From Candidatus Methanophagales archaeon (GTDB lineage Archaea > Halobacteriota > Syntropharchaeia > Alkanophagales > Methanospirareceae): a DNA stretch of 42,529 nt. Made by a program: the position numbers and the translations under genes. The DNA is taken from positions 1 through 42,529 of the forward strand of contig JAPVWK010000002.1 of the NCBI GenBank assembly GCA_028572065.1. The letters are read 5' to 3'. The notes under the pieces were generated by a model. That model worked only from the letters and a program-made list of their open reading frames with translations, did not search any database and had not been told where the DNA came from. The number at the start of each line of letters is the position of its first letter. Positions within the stretch are counted from its first letter, which is position 1. Shown in pieces: positions 16,361 through 25,118 of the stretch.

Positions 16361-17231
16361 ACTTTTCTTTCAAAAAACGTAAAATCCGTTCATTTATATA
16401 TCCAAGACTCTCTATGGCCGGGAAATGGCCTTCGCCTTTTAAACACTCCGCGGCAATTAAATTAGGTATTATCTCTTTTGCTCGCGGAATTATTTTCTCC
16501 GCAGGGAAAAATATGTCTTTTTCTCCTGCTAAAACCAGTGTTGGTGCAGTATAGTTCTTTAATTCTTCTTCCGTGGTTAATCGAGGCATTTTTGTTTCGA
16601 GCTTGTAATGAAGATAAACTGCGCCAGTAACTTCAACTGCGAATTCGTCAACAGCACCACTAAACATAGGGCTTACTGCTTTAAGCAATCTTTTGTCTGT
16701 TGGAAACAACTGATACATAAACATCGGTATAAAAATCTTAAATATCGTTCTACTTATTGAACCGGTAGCAATACCAGAAGGAACAAATAATACGGCCTTT
16801 GATATTCGTTCAGGAGCAAAGGCTGCTGTTCTGAGAATTATACCTGCACCATAAGAAGGGCCTATAAAGGCTGCTCTTTCTATGCTTAAACCTTCTAAAA
16901 CATCCACAACCCATTTGCCAAAGCTATCATATGCGGGCGATACACGATTTTGGCGGCTTTTGCCTGGATGACCTATGGTATCTGGTGCATATACTCTATA
17001 TTAATTAGTCAATGGTAAAAACCATGACAAAGTAACTGGGCTGACTGTGTTACCACCTTGTAGAATTACTAGCGGTGGTGCGCCCTTTGGCCCTTTTATA
17101 AAGATATGCGTATCGCCAAAACGAGTATCAACAATTGTTTCGTCGAATTCAAGCTCAAGTTTAGCTACAGCTTTATCGTAAAGAGATAATACTTTCGCTT
17201 CTCCTTCCGGGCTTTTATATAAAGTTGTCAT
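16359..17231 (-). pseudogene. Alpha/beta hydrolase interrupted by an in-frame TAA
   Basis: ATG 17231 has a strong AAGGAG ten bases upstream. The frame encodes MTTLYKSPEGEAKV and PPLVILQGGN (oxyanion strand), then stops at TAA 17001-17003. It continues in the same frame as YRVYAPDTIGHPGKS, which is the normal next strand of the fold. The nucleophile elbow GPSYGAG, the acid AGEKDIFFP and the catalytic histidine GEGHFPAIE are all intact, so only one nonsense codon separates this from a full 290-residue enzyme. Such proteins are esterases, lipases or C-C hydrolases; the substrate is unknown. It is the last gene of the COG1361/RND/PAS operon. Confidence 0.85.
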
Positions 17232-17263
17232 ATCGGAGAGTCTCCTTGAATAAGCCAATATGT

Positions 17264-18397
17264 TCAGTGCACAAAGATCTTAAACAACCGGTTCAACCTT
17301 TTACCACGCCGTTTCGCCATCATCTCGTCCCACTCTACTCCTGCATCAACCTTTTCATCACCACCCGCTTCTGTCAACTCTTTCAACCGTTCCAACTCGC
17401 CATAATCTAGCCACACACCATGACAGCTCGGACAAACATCTATTTCCACATCCTCTGCATATTCCAGATCCATCATCGCACCACAACGCGGGCATTTCAG
17501 TTTACTCCTGCTTTCCGTACATGTGCGTTTAGTCAGCAAACTGTCGAGTTTCCGGGTGCCCAGCACTTTCTCGAGCTCTTCATTGTCAAACCATATACCC
17601 TGACATTTGGGACATACATCTATAAACACTTTAGGACCCAACAATTTCACATCCTCTTTATTCAGCATCACCCAGCATCTTGGACATTGCAATATTTTCT
17701 CTTCCGGACTCTTGACTATCACTCTCGCAATGCCTTCAAGCCCCATGAACTCGCCCTTGTATTCAAGCGTCCGAGTATTTAGCTCCACAGGAATTCTTTT
17801 CCCGTCTTTGGTTATCACTTCTACCTCATATCTGTCAACCCCTTCTCCAATCTGCCGCTTCCGGAAATTCTCGATTGTAGTTTCCCTGTACTCCAGAGCA
17901 ATGACAGTGGCGAAATTACGACCCACCAACTCGTTCTTATCGTACCCAAGCAGCTCCATGCCTTTTATATTCACATACGTGAACCGACCCTCCTGATCTA
18001 TCGTGAAGATACCGTCTTCTGCGTTTTCCACAAGACTACGGTAGTCCTCTTCCACCTTGTGCAGCACTTTGTCTCTCCTGTGAAATCCCCGGTAAACCAC
18101 CCAGCCGGTCCCAATAAGCAAGATAGCAATAAAAGCCAGGGGCAGCGTGATAATGAGTAACATGCGTTCCATCGTTATTAGATCCTTAGTATCGAGTAGG
18201 AAGAATGGCAGAATTGCCGCTATTCCCAAAACAACTCCAATTGATATAATTAGCAGCCCGACATCCTGGTCCGAGTAGCCCGTGAGGCTAAACCGACCGA
18301 ACGTCCCTTGATGGCTACCCGGAACAAGGATGACATTACATTTCTTGCAGACCTCGGCTGTATCCTTATTCTCTGTCCCACACTCGCTACAGTACAT
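17264..18397 (-). CDS. Membrane PAS-domain protein with three zinc ribbons (zf-TFIIB type)
   Basis: ATG 18397 is preferred over the track's TTG because GGAGG lies eight bases before it. An N-terminal ribbon (CSECGTENKDTAEVCKKC) is followed by two membrane segments (GLLIISIGVVLGIAAILPFF; MLLIITLPLAFIAILLIGTG) and a PAS domain (about residues 125-240: YRSLVENAEDGIFTIDQEGR, GMELLGYDKNELVGR). Two zf-TFIIB ribbons follow (CPRCWVM...CPKCQGIWFDNEELE and CPRCGAM...CPSCHGVWLDYGELE). There is no kinase, HTH or output enzyme. It starts two bases after the RND stop, so it is co-transcribed. Role unknown; plausibly a redox or ligand sensor or an assembly factor for the transporter. Confidence 0.85.
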   Translation of the reverse strand: MYCSECGTENKDTAEVCKKCNVILVPGSHQGTFGRFSLTGYSDQDVGLLIISIGVVLGIAAILPFFLLDTKDLITMERMLLIITLPLAFIAILLIGTGWVVYRGFHRRDKVLHKVEEDYRSLVENAEDGIFTIDQEGRFTYVNIKGMELLGYDKNELVGRNFATVIALEYRETTIENFRKRQIGEGVDRYEVEVITKDGKRIPVELNTRTLEYKGEFMGLEGIARVIVKSPEEKILQCPRCWVMLNKEDVKLLGPKVFIDVCPKCQGIWFDNEELEKVLGTRKLDSLLTKRTCTESRSKLKCPRCGAMMDLEYAEDVEIDVCPSCHGVWLDYGELERLKELTEAGGDEKVDAGVEWDEMMAKRRGKRLNRLFKIFVH

Positions 18398-18399
18398 CT

Positions 18400-20616
18400 C
18401 TACGTCCTCCAAGAAAAGAATGACAGTGCTCGTCTGATAACTCTCTCGTGGAATAAAAGCCCCACGGAGATAATAACCGGCACGAATATCATGCAGAAAA
18501 TTAATCCAATAGAGGCAACCTTGCTGAAATCCTGCACCGGTATGAGCGTCACCGTCATAAGCGCTAAAAACCCGAGTATTGTCGTTATAGTAGTGAGGGC
18601 AATTGACACTCCTACGGTCGAAGAAGTGATTCGCAGTGCGTCCTCTAACTTTTCACCCCTCTCCCGCTCCTCCTTGTACCGGGTGATGAAATGAATGCTG
18701 TAATCAATGCCCAAACCGAGTAAAAGTGTAGCTATCATAATTGTCAGAAATGTCTCAGGGATTTGAAGAAGTCCCATAGTACCCATTGCGAAGATAATGG
18801 CGAGAAGGACCGGTAAAAGCGCAAGTATTATGCCCATAAAACTCCTCAATGCGAGAAAGAGCAGGATTATCACAAGCACTAAACTCAGCAGAGTTGACTG
18901 GACTTTGTCTTTACCCATGATCTCTTCAATCTGCGAACCAACTACGTCCATACCTGCCGGAACAAATATGACGTCTCCGGGCATCTCCACGTAATCCAAA
19001 ACGTCCTTGATCTCTTCTAACAATACTATATACTCGGTTTCATCCATTTCTCTATCAATCTTTATTAACATCAGTCCATTGGTGTAATCACTGGTAACGT
19101 ATTGCCGTCTCAGATCAAAGGGCAGAGCCGCGATTTTGCGTTCTATTTCTTTCTTTTCGTCTGGCACCTAATTGAGCAAACTGGCAATGCTCGAGACCGC
19201 AACTACGCGCGGCACGTCCTCCACGCCCTCCTTTATTTCCGCCATTGTCCCCAGAACTTCGGGGGTCCTGATGTCGTTCGCCTGAACCAGAATCATTGTG
19301 TGGCCGTATTTCACAAACTCGTCCTTTATGATATTACCCGCTTTTACAACAGGCGTTTCCTCGGGCAGCCACATGTCCTCATCTGTCACGCTCTCTATCT
19401 GAGACATACCGTGGAAGACCAGAACGAGACCCACGCCTAAGAAAAATATAACGGCAATCGGTTTTTTCACTGAAATTTCTGACAGCCTTGTCATCATATT
19501 GGGTATGAAGCCCCTTAACCCGAGAGTGTTCGATATTTTAGATAGATCGAAAGTTTTCCCGCCTATTTTGGACTCGAGGACAAGGAATGAAGGCAAAAAT
19601 AATAGCACGGATAGGGCAGAGAAGGATATTGCGATTAAAGACATCAAACCGTACTCCGCAACCATCCTCAGTCCAGCCACAGCAAAGGATGAGAAAGCGG
19701 CCATCGTTGTCAGGCTTGTAAAAATGGTGTTCCTACCTATCTTCGCGACTGCGATGTTCAACGCATTTTCTTTCCCCCGCTCCAGCTCCTCATGATATCT
19801 CTGAACAAGATGGATGCTGTAATCCACTCCCAGGCCCAGGGTAATAGCACCGAACATGACCGTCAGGAAATTCAAAGGTACATTTATAAAGTGCATGGTT
19901 CCAAAGGCAGCCAGGACAGCGACGAGGATCGGGACCATGATAAAAACTGCGGTTATTGGGTTCCGGAAAACGAAGAAAAGGACTACCACTATGGTTAAGA
20001 AACTAATGATTAGAGATGCTACAAAGCCAGACCTCACCGCTTCTTCCCAGGCATGATAAAAGGTCAAGCCCCCGGCAACAGTTACCTCCGTACCCACGGC
20101 TTTGTCTACCTTTGCCACCGTCTTCTGAAACGTCTCCATCATTTGGACCCGGTCCGGCACCTCGGCAGAATCCAATGCGACCGTGACAAGAGAGTACTGA
20201 CGCTCCGTGTTCACGTATTTGGCGACCTCCGTGGGGGGTCGGCTCATTATCTCCTCTCTCGTTTTTCCGAGGTCTAAGACACTGGAAACACTGAAAACTC
20301 CTGGGACTATCGAGACGGTATCTACTATCTCCGCCGTCATGTCCAGTACATCATCTTCTAAAACATCGCGGGCTAAAACGCGGTCCGCCTCAATAAGGAT
20401 ATCCACTGTGTCAGTGCCCATGAAACCACTCTCGACTATTCGTGCTTCGGTCATTCCCGGGGTGTCCGGGTAGTAGAAGCCATGATAGTCCGTACTGATC
20501 TCGGTTTTCGTTGCCTGTTGCAGCGCAACCACTGCAATGATAATCGCCAAAACTATTATGAATGGATAAAGCTTCTTTGAAACATTAGCATAGTGACTGA
20601 GTGCCTCTTCGATCAT
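18400..20616 (-). pseudogene. RND/MMPL-family (HAE3) transporter with one internal in-frame TAG
   Basis: Two track ORFs (482 and 255 residues) are one reading frame separated only by TAG at 19168-19170. The text runs SSIASLLN-TAG-VPDEKKEIERKIA, with no gap relative to the family. Joined, it is about 738 residues. It has an N-terminal TM, a first extracytoplasmic loop, five TMs with GLGVDYSIHLVQRYHEE, another TM and loop, then five TMs with GLGIDYSIHFITRYKEE. These are the two DYS(I)H/RY signatures of HAE3/MMPL permeases, which move lipids or other hydrophobic compounds using ion gradients. GGAGG precedes ATG 20616. Either a nonsense mutation, tolerated read-through, or two separately translated halves (GTG lies just after the stop, but without a ribosome-binding site). 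Confidence 0.85.
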
Positions 20617-20692
20617 CCTCGCTTCCTCCTCTTTAATATCAACAATAACTTTGACATTTATGACTGGCGCTTCAGGATTCTAAGAATATGAA

Positions 20693-21925
20693 TCATTCGC
20701 CCTTTCTTTTTTCACTCTTGAAATAGATAAAAACTCCTATTATGACCACGATCAAAAGAAATGCACTTGCTGCAATGGCCATGATTCCGGTATTCGAGCC
20801 TTCTTTTGATACCACAACCAATCTGAAGGATTCTATTGTATCAAGTCGTTCATCGCCATCTTCCCAGTAGATCCTTATATCGGTCTCGTAGTTATCTGCG
20901 ATTGTGTCACGGTCTGCTTCAAGCTCAAAGGTGGCTATCTTTTCTAAGCCCGGTTCAATATCGCCGAGATAATCTGTTTTTGTCCCTGTGAAATACGACT
21001 TGGTCTTTAATATGGCTTTTATGGATTCCGCATCCTTGTTTCCTATATTCTTGAGCGGGACATTAATTCTGAATTCTGTACCAGGAGTAATTGCAGCCGG
21101 ATTAGTTGTAGCCTCTCCGACCCGAAAGTCAGCTTGCGAAGCGATCTTCAAGGTGATGCTCTTCTCAAGCGAATACTTTTGGTCATCCTCGTCAATGTAG
21201 TCAATAGTGAGCGGAATGTTATAAGACCCTTCCTCCGCGCCGTCTTCTATATCCAGCGCGAATACAAAGTGGTAGCTTTTACGTGCCGGAATCTCTTCGG
21301 TGAAGTCAGAAGTAGAACCCGAATATGCCTCCATAAATGGACTGGCGGGAGCTATTTTGACGGTTACCGATCTCGCCTTTGCAGTTCCGGAATTCTCTAT
21401 TAATACTGTTACATTATTATTCTCGCTGTCTTCTCGTAGTTCCGCAGGGACCGTCTCGACATCGACAACCTCAAGCGTGGTTGTGCCTTCTACATTAAAG
21501 ACTAGCCTAATCTCTGTTTGCGGTCTCCCCTCAGTTTCATGCTGCCCGCCACTGACATTGAAGTAGTATTGATCGAAAGTGACCTGGATTGGAATAGCGT
21601 ATGCACCCTCTGTGATTTCATCCTCGGCTTTTATCGTGATTGGCACATCCTTTGAGCCCCACTCGCTGATCGAAGCGATGTGCACCGTGGATGACCCGAT
21701 AAGAGATATGCCTTCGGCACTCTCGAAATTCAAAGTGATATGACGTGCCTCTTGACCGCCCTGGTTCTTCACCGTGAGCGTGACTTCTTTTATGTCACCG
21801 GGCGCAAGGTCGGTTGGTGTGACCTTTGTAATCACGATCTTGGCATCTGCGGCTGCGTTTGCCGGTGCGACCCCCACCGCCATGACAAGGGTAAGGACTG
21901 CTAGCAAAAGTATGATCTGTTTCAT
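20693..21925 (-). CDS. COG1361-type surface protein with C-terminal membrane anchor
   Basis: 410 residues. It has a signal peptide (MKQIILLLAVLTLVMAVGVA), then three CARDB/NEW3-like beta domains with repeated LTVKNQGGQEARHITL, VLIENSGTAKARSVTV and VPLKNIGNKDAESIKA motifs. A C-terminal membrane segment (IMAIAASAFLLIVVIIGVFI) ends in a KSEKRKGE basic tail. COG1361 proteins are archaeal envelope proteins often encoded beside MMPL-type RND transporters, as here (76 bases upstream of the RND gene). A role as an extracytoplasmic adaptor or partner of the pump is inference. The ribosome-binding site is weak (GTAGGAT). Confidence 0.85.
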   Translation of the reverse strand: MKQIILLLAVLTLVMAVGVAPANAAADAKIVITKVTPTDLAPGDIKEVTLTVKNQGGQEARHITLNFESAEGISLIGSSTVHIASISEWGSKDVPITIKAEDEITEGAYAIPIQVTFDQYYFNVSGGQHETEGRPQTEIRLVFNVEGTTTLEVVDVETVPAELREDSENNNVTVLIENSGTAKARSVTVKIAPASPFMEAYSGSTSDFTEEIPARKSYHFVFALDIEDGAEEGSYNIPLTIDYIDEDDQKYSLEKSITLKIASQADFRVGEATTNPAAITPGTEFRINVPLKNIGNKDAESIKAILKTKSYFTGTKTDYLGDIEPGLEKIATFELEADRDTIADNYETDIRIYWEDGDERLDTIESFRLVVVSKEGSNTGIMAIAASAFLLIVVIIGVFIYFKSEKRKGE

Positions 21926-21950
21926 GATGCTATCCTACTTGAATTTGTGC

Positions 21951-21961
21951 GCATATATACT
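21951..21961 (-). promoter_or_regulatory. TATA box for the minus-strand COG1361/RND operon
   Basis: AGTATATATGC on the minus strand, about 30 bases before ATG 21925, giving a very short leader. It shares a 152-base divergent promoter region with the regulator gene. Confidence 0.4.
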
Positions 21962-22022
21962 TAACTCTTGCTTTTTGATTGCTTTGTTACAAAAACCCAC
22001 TGATTTTTGTGCAGCTACTAAA

Positions 22023-22033
22023 CATTTAAATAC
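22023..22033 (+). promoter_or_regulatory. TATA box for the GbsR-like regulator operon
   Basis: CATTTAAATAC, about 50 bases before ATG 22078; the transcription start would fall near 22053. Confidence 0.4.
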
Positions 22034-22040
22034 TTCAGGA

Positions 22041-22056
22041 TTTACATTTTAGTAAA
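22041..22056. promoter_or_regulatory. Candidate operator (inverted repeat) of the GbsR-like regulator
   Basis: TTTACATTTTAGTAAA has TTTAC/GTAAA arms and overlaps the predicted transcription start. Its place before a regulator gene suggests autoregulation; binding is not shown. Confidence 0.35.
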
Positions 22057-22077
22057 AAGTAAAAAGGTAACGAAAAG

Positions 22078-22623
22078 ATGAGCGAAGTTGTGATGCAAGA
22101 AGTGTTGGATTCATTAGCGAAAATCGGGAAGCAATGGGACTTAGGGGAATCAGTCGGACGAGTCTGGGGCTTCTTACTCTTTAAGTCCTGCCCCGTAACG
22201 CAGCGTGAGATAGAAGAAGGTACGGGCTACAGCCGGGGTTTGGTCAGCCGAAGTCTGAAGAGATTGGAACTAGGACCCATGATAGAAGTAAAGAGGGATG
22301 GACGAGAAATGCGCTATTCTGCTAATACCTCGTTAGCAGATGGTTTTGGTGAGCTAATGAAACATTTTCTTACCGATAAGATCAAGCCGATGATAGAACT
22401 TCTGTCCGATAATTTAGATACAATCGGGGATGAAAAAGTGAGACAGACGTTTCTTGCACTCATAAACGAATACAAGAAATTGAACCTCGCAGTACTCCTC
22501 TTTTCCAAATTGATAGACGACATAAATATGAGGCCCGGAGTGGTAGCGGATGTAGAAGAGCTGGCAACGAGAATATCTATAAAAATAGAGGGCAATATGG
22601 AGAAGGTGATAAGAAATGGATAA
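22078..22623 (+). CDS. GbsR/MarR-like transcriptional regulator (COG1510)
   Basis: 181 residues. The winged HTH lies at about residues 38-80: CPVTQREIEEGTGYSRGLVSRSLKRLELGPMIEVKRDGR. A helical C-terminal part probably dimerises. GbsR-type proteins repress osmolyte uptake in bacteria; archaeal homologues are mostly uncharacterised and are often found beside envelope or transport genes. It is the first gene of the plus-strand operon and overlaps the next gene by eight bases. It is divergent from the other COG1361/RND operon, so it may control both. Confidence 0.8.
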   Translation: MSEVVMQEVLDSLAKIGKQWDLGESVGRVWGFLLFKSCPVTQREIEEGTGYSRGLVSRSLKRLELGPMIEVKRDGREMRYSANTSLADGFGELMKHFLTDKIKPMIELLSDNLDTIGDEKVRQTFLALINEYKKLNLAVLLFSKLIDDINMRPGVVADVEELATRISIKIEGNMEKVIRNG

Positions 22624-23881
22624 TAAAGTAATATTAAAATCGCTTTGCGTCTTTGGCATAGCGTTTTTTATGGTATTTTCGCTTCTGCTTTCGTTTATAC
22701 CACAGGCAGATGCGGGTTTCGCTTCTGTCACGATAACGGACGTAAGACCGACAGAGTTGCATCCCGGCGACACAAAAGAAGTGACGGTAACTGTGAAGAA
22801 CAACGGCGGGCGGGATGCAAAGGATATTAGGCTGGCGTTTCAAGGTACGGATAATTTATCTGTCCTAGGACCCACGGTGGCGCAGATAAATACGCTGAAT
22901 TCATGGCACTCAAAGGACGTGGTAATTACCGTGTACGTGAAAGAGGAAGCGCAAAATGGTATTTATTCCCTTCCCGTAGCATGTTCGTGGCGAGACTTAT
23001 ATCTTGACCCCGCAAAGGGTCACGTAATTACTAACAAAACAAAAGAGCAATTAGGCATTTCTTTCAACGTGATAGGAGCAGAAGTGCTAAACATTGGCGA
23101 TATAACCACCGATCCCTCGGACATAAAACCAGGAGACGAGAATGTGGAGTTGACTGTGGATATAGAGAACAGTGGTGAAGCAGCCGCGAAGGATGTAGAA
23201 GCTAAATTGCTTTCTAATGAAGACTTCAAACCCTCGTGGTCCGGAACAGACCGCTCGTACATCGGCAGGTTGAATTCCGGCGACTCGAAAGAGGCTACAT
23301 TCCACGTTGACGTTTCTGACGAAATAGAATCGAATATCTACAGCATACCCCTGCGGATACGCTATAAAGATATGAGTGGCAAGGAATACGAGACGATGCG
23401 TGCGGTGGAGCTACTGGTGGAACCGAAACCAGAATTTGAAATTGTTTCTCACTATACCGTACCTAAGACGCTAAACGCAGGCGATAATGCGGTTAAGCTG
23501 CACGTGAAGGTAAAGAATATAGGTTCGGAGAATGCGGAATCTGTGAGTGTGCGGATTACAGACGAGGCGGATGTGCCCTTCGACTACGATGTAAAGAGCG
23601 ATTACGTAGGCAATTTGAAGGTGGGTAATGCACGTGAAGCGGTATTGGAGTTCGATGTGAAAAAGAAAGCGGAACCGAAGGAATATCCGCAGGGTATAGA
23701 AATTAGATGCACGGGGGATCGAGACTTAGGCGATGACACGGTATATGTATTTGATGAGCAAATCCTGTTGGCAGTATCGTCAGGTAGTTCTTCGAGCGGG
23801 TTTTCTGTCCCGGGATTTGGTGTTCTATTTGCCTTAATCGCACTTGTTTTCGCATTCGTAATGAGAATAAAGGGACTGTGA
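22616..23881 (+). CDS. COG1361-type surface protein with PGF-CTERM-like sorting tail
   Basis: 421 residues, paralogous to the product of 20693-21925. It has a signal peptide (SLCVFGIAFFMVFSLLLSFI), beta domains opening with DVRPTELHPGDTKEVTVTVK and repeated VTVKNNGGRDAKDIRL, LTVDIENSGEAAAKDVEA and HVKVKNIGSENAESVSV, then a Ser-rich spacer. The tail is VPGFGVLFALIALVFAFVMR plus IKGL. A PGF motif, one hydrophobic helix and a short basic end match PGF-CTERM signals, which archaeosortase A removes while attaching the protein to a membrane lipid. Its start overlaps the regulator stop. It is probably the surface partner of the half-RND proteins that follow. Confidence 0.85.
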   Translation: MDNKVILKSLCVFGIAFFMVFSLLLSFIPQADAGFASVTITDVRPTELHPGDTKEVTVTVKNNGGRDAKDIRLAFQGTDNLSVLGPTVAQINTLNSWHSKDVVITVYVKEEAQNGIYSLPVACSWRDLYLDPAKGHVITNKTKEQLGISFNVIGAEVLNIGDITTDPSDIKPGDENVELTVDIENSGEAAAKDVEAKLLSNEDFKPSWSGTDRSYIGRLNSGDSKEATFHVDVSDEIESNIYSIPLRIRYKDMSGKEYETMRAVELLVEPKPEFEIVSHYTVPKTLNAGDNAVKLHVKVKNIGSENAESVSVRITDEADVPFDYDVKSDYVGNLKVGNAREAVLEFDVKKKAEPKEYPQGIEIRCTGDRDLGDDTVYVFDEQILLAVSSGSSSSGFSVPGFGVLFALIALVFAFVMRIKGL

Positions 23882-23948
23882 AATCCTATGTCAAAACACT
23901 TGTTCTGTTCAGAAAAGAGAAAACCGCGGCTAAACGAAAAACAATACG

Positions 23949-25115
23949 ATGGTGCTAAAAGGAAAGATTAGCCTGGATAAGGCTTTAACGAAATTGGCTT
24001 CGTTTCAATGCCGGCATTATAAGCAGATAATCGTGGCGTCACTGATATTAACGGTGTTTTTAGGCTATGGTGCCACAAACCTGCAGTTTCAAGGTGACTT
24101 ATCGAAAGAAATGCCACAGGATTTGCCGGTATTCGTTTTAGAAGAGGAAATATCGAGTGAGTACCGCGGAGAAGAGTTCTTGGTTATAGCGGTTTGTTTA
24201 GAAGAAGAAACCGATGCAAATGACCTAGTTCGTGACATAAGGGACCCGAAGGTAATAGAATCCGTGGTTGAATTACACGAACGACTTGAAGCAGAGTCTT
24301 CTATTGAAAAGGTTCAGTCAATCGCACCTTATTTTCAAGATCGTGTGCCGGACGATTTAGAAGGAGTGAAGAAGAAGTTGGCATCTGCTCCGGGTGCAGA
24401 AAAATTCTTTAATGACGACTTTAGCATTATGCTGGTCTATGCCAGCCCAATAGCAGGTTTAAGCGAAGAGAAGGTGAAAGCAGCGACAGAGATGATACAA
24501 AAAGACGTTGACAGAACCACAAAACCCGCGGGTGTGGAATATAAGATAACGGGTATGGCACCGCTGATAAATGAACTATTAAGGTTGATGCGTGAGGACA
24601 TGGTTTTCACAACAGTGGTAGCCGCGATTATCATTTTTGTGTTACTGGCATTGCTGGAGCGGTCGTTAACAAAGGGTTTTCTCGTATTCCTACCGTTAAT
24701 TTTTGCTATTATATGGACTTTCGGGACTATGGGATTGCTTGGAATTTCTATATCTCTCAGTACGGTTATAATAGGTGCTGTTATCATCGGTCTGGGTGTC
24801 GAGTACGGGATATTCATGGTCTCGCGGTATTATGAAGAACGAGAGAGGCATACCTCTGCGGAATCGTTAAAAATTGCTATAACTAATATAGGCTCCTCAA
24901 CGTTTGGCTCCGCGGCAACGACTACTGTTGCGTTCTTCGCTTTGACGCTTTCCGTAATGCCAATGATTCAGCATCTGGGGCAGACACTGGCTCTGGGTAT
25001 AATCTACTGCTGGATCGCTGCTGTCATAGTAAATCCGTGTTTTATCGTTTTTGAAGAGCGCATAGAAGCAAAGGTATTAGCCAAATTGTTACATAAATGG
25101 GTGGGATCAGACTGA
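23949..25115 (+). CDS. RND/MMPL transporter, N-terminal half as a separate protein
   Basis: 388 residues. N-terminal TM (IIVASLILTVFLGYGA), one extracytoplasmic domain, then five TMs with the signature GLGVEYGIFMVSRYYEE. This is one 6-TM half of the usual 12-TM HAE3 permease. The stop (TGA) is followed by three bases and the ATG of the second half, in the same frame (codon phases match), so it may come from fission of a fused gene. Here the partner has its own start, unlike the minus-strand RND gene split by TAG. Function: probably export of lipid or another hydrophobic compound as a heteromer with the next protein. Confidence 0.85.
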   Translation: MVLKGKISLDKALTKLASFQCRHYKQIIVASLILTVFLGYGATNLQFQGDLSKEMPQDLPVFVLEEEISSEYRGEEFLVIAVCLEEETDANDLVRDIRDPKVIESVVELHERLEAESSIEKVQSIAPYFQDRVPDDLEGVKKKLASAPGAEKFFNDDFSIMLVYASPIAGLSEEKVKAATEMIQKDVDRTTKPAGVEYKITGMAPLINELLRLMREDMVFTTVVAAIIIFVLLALLERSLTKGFLVFLPLIFAIIWTFGTMGLLGISISLSTVIIGAVIIGLGVEYGIFMVSRYYEERERHTSAESLKIAITNIGSSTFGSAATTTVAFFALTLSVMPMIQHLGQTLALGIIYCWIAAVIVNPCFIVFEERIEAKVLAKLLHKWVGSD

Positions 25116-25118
25116 AAA

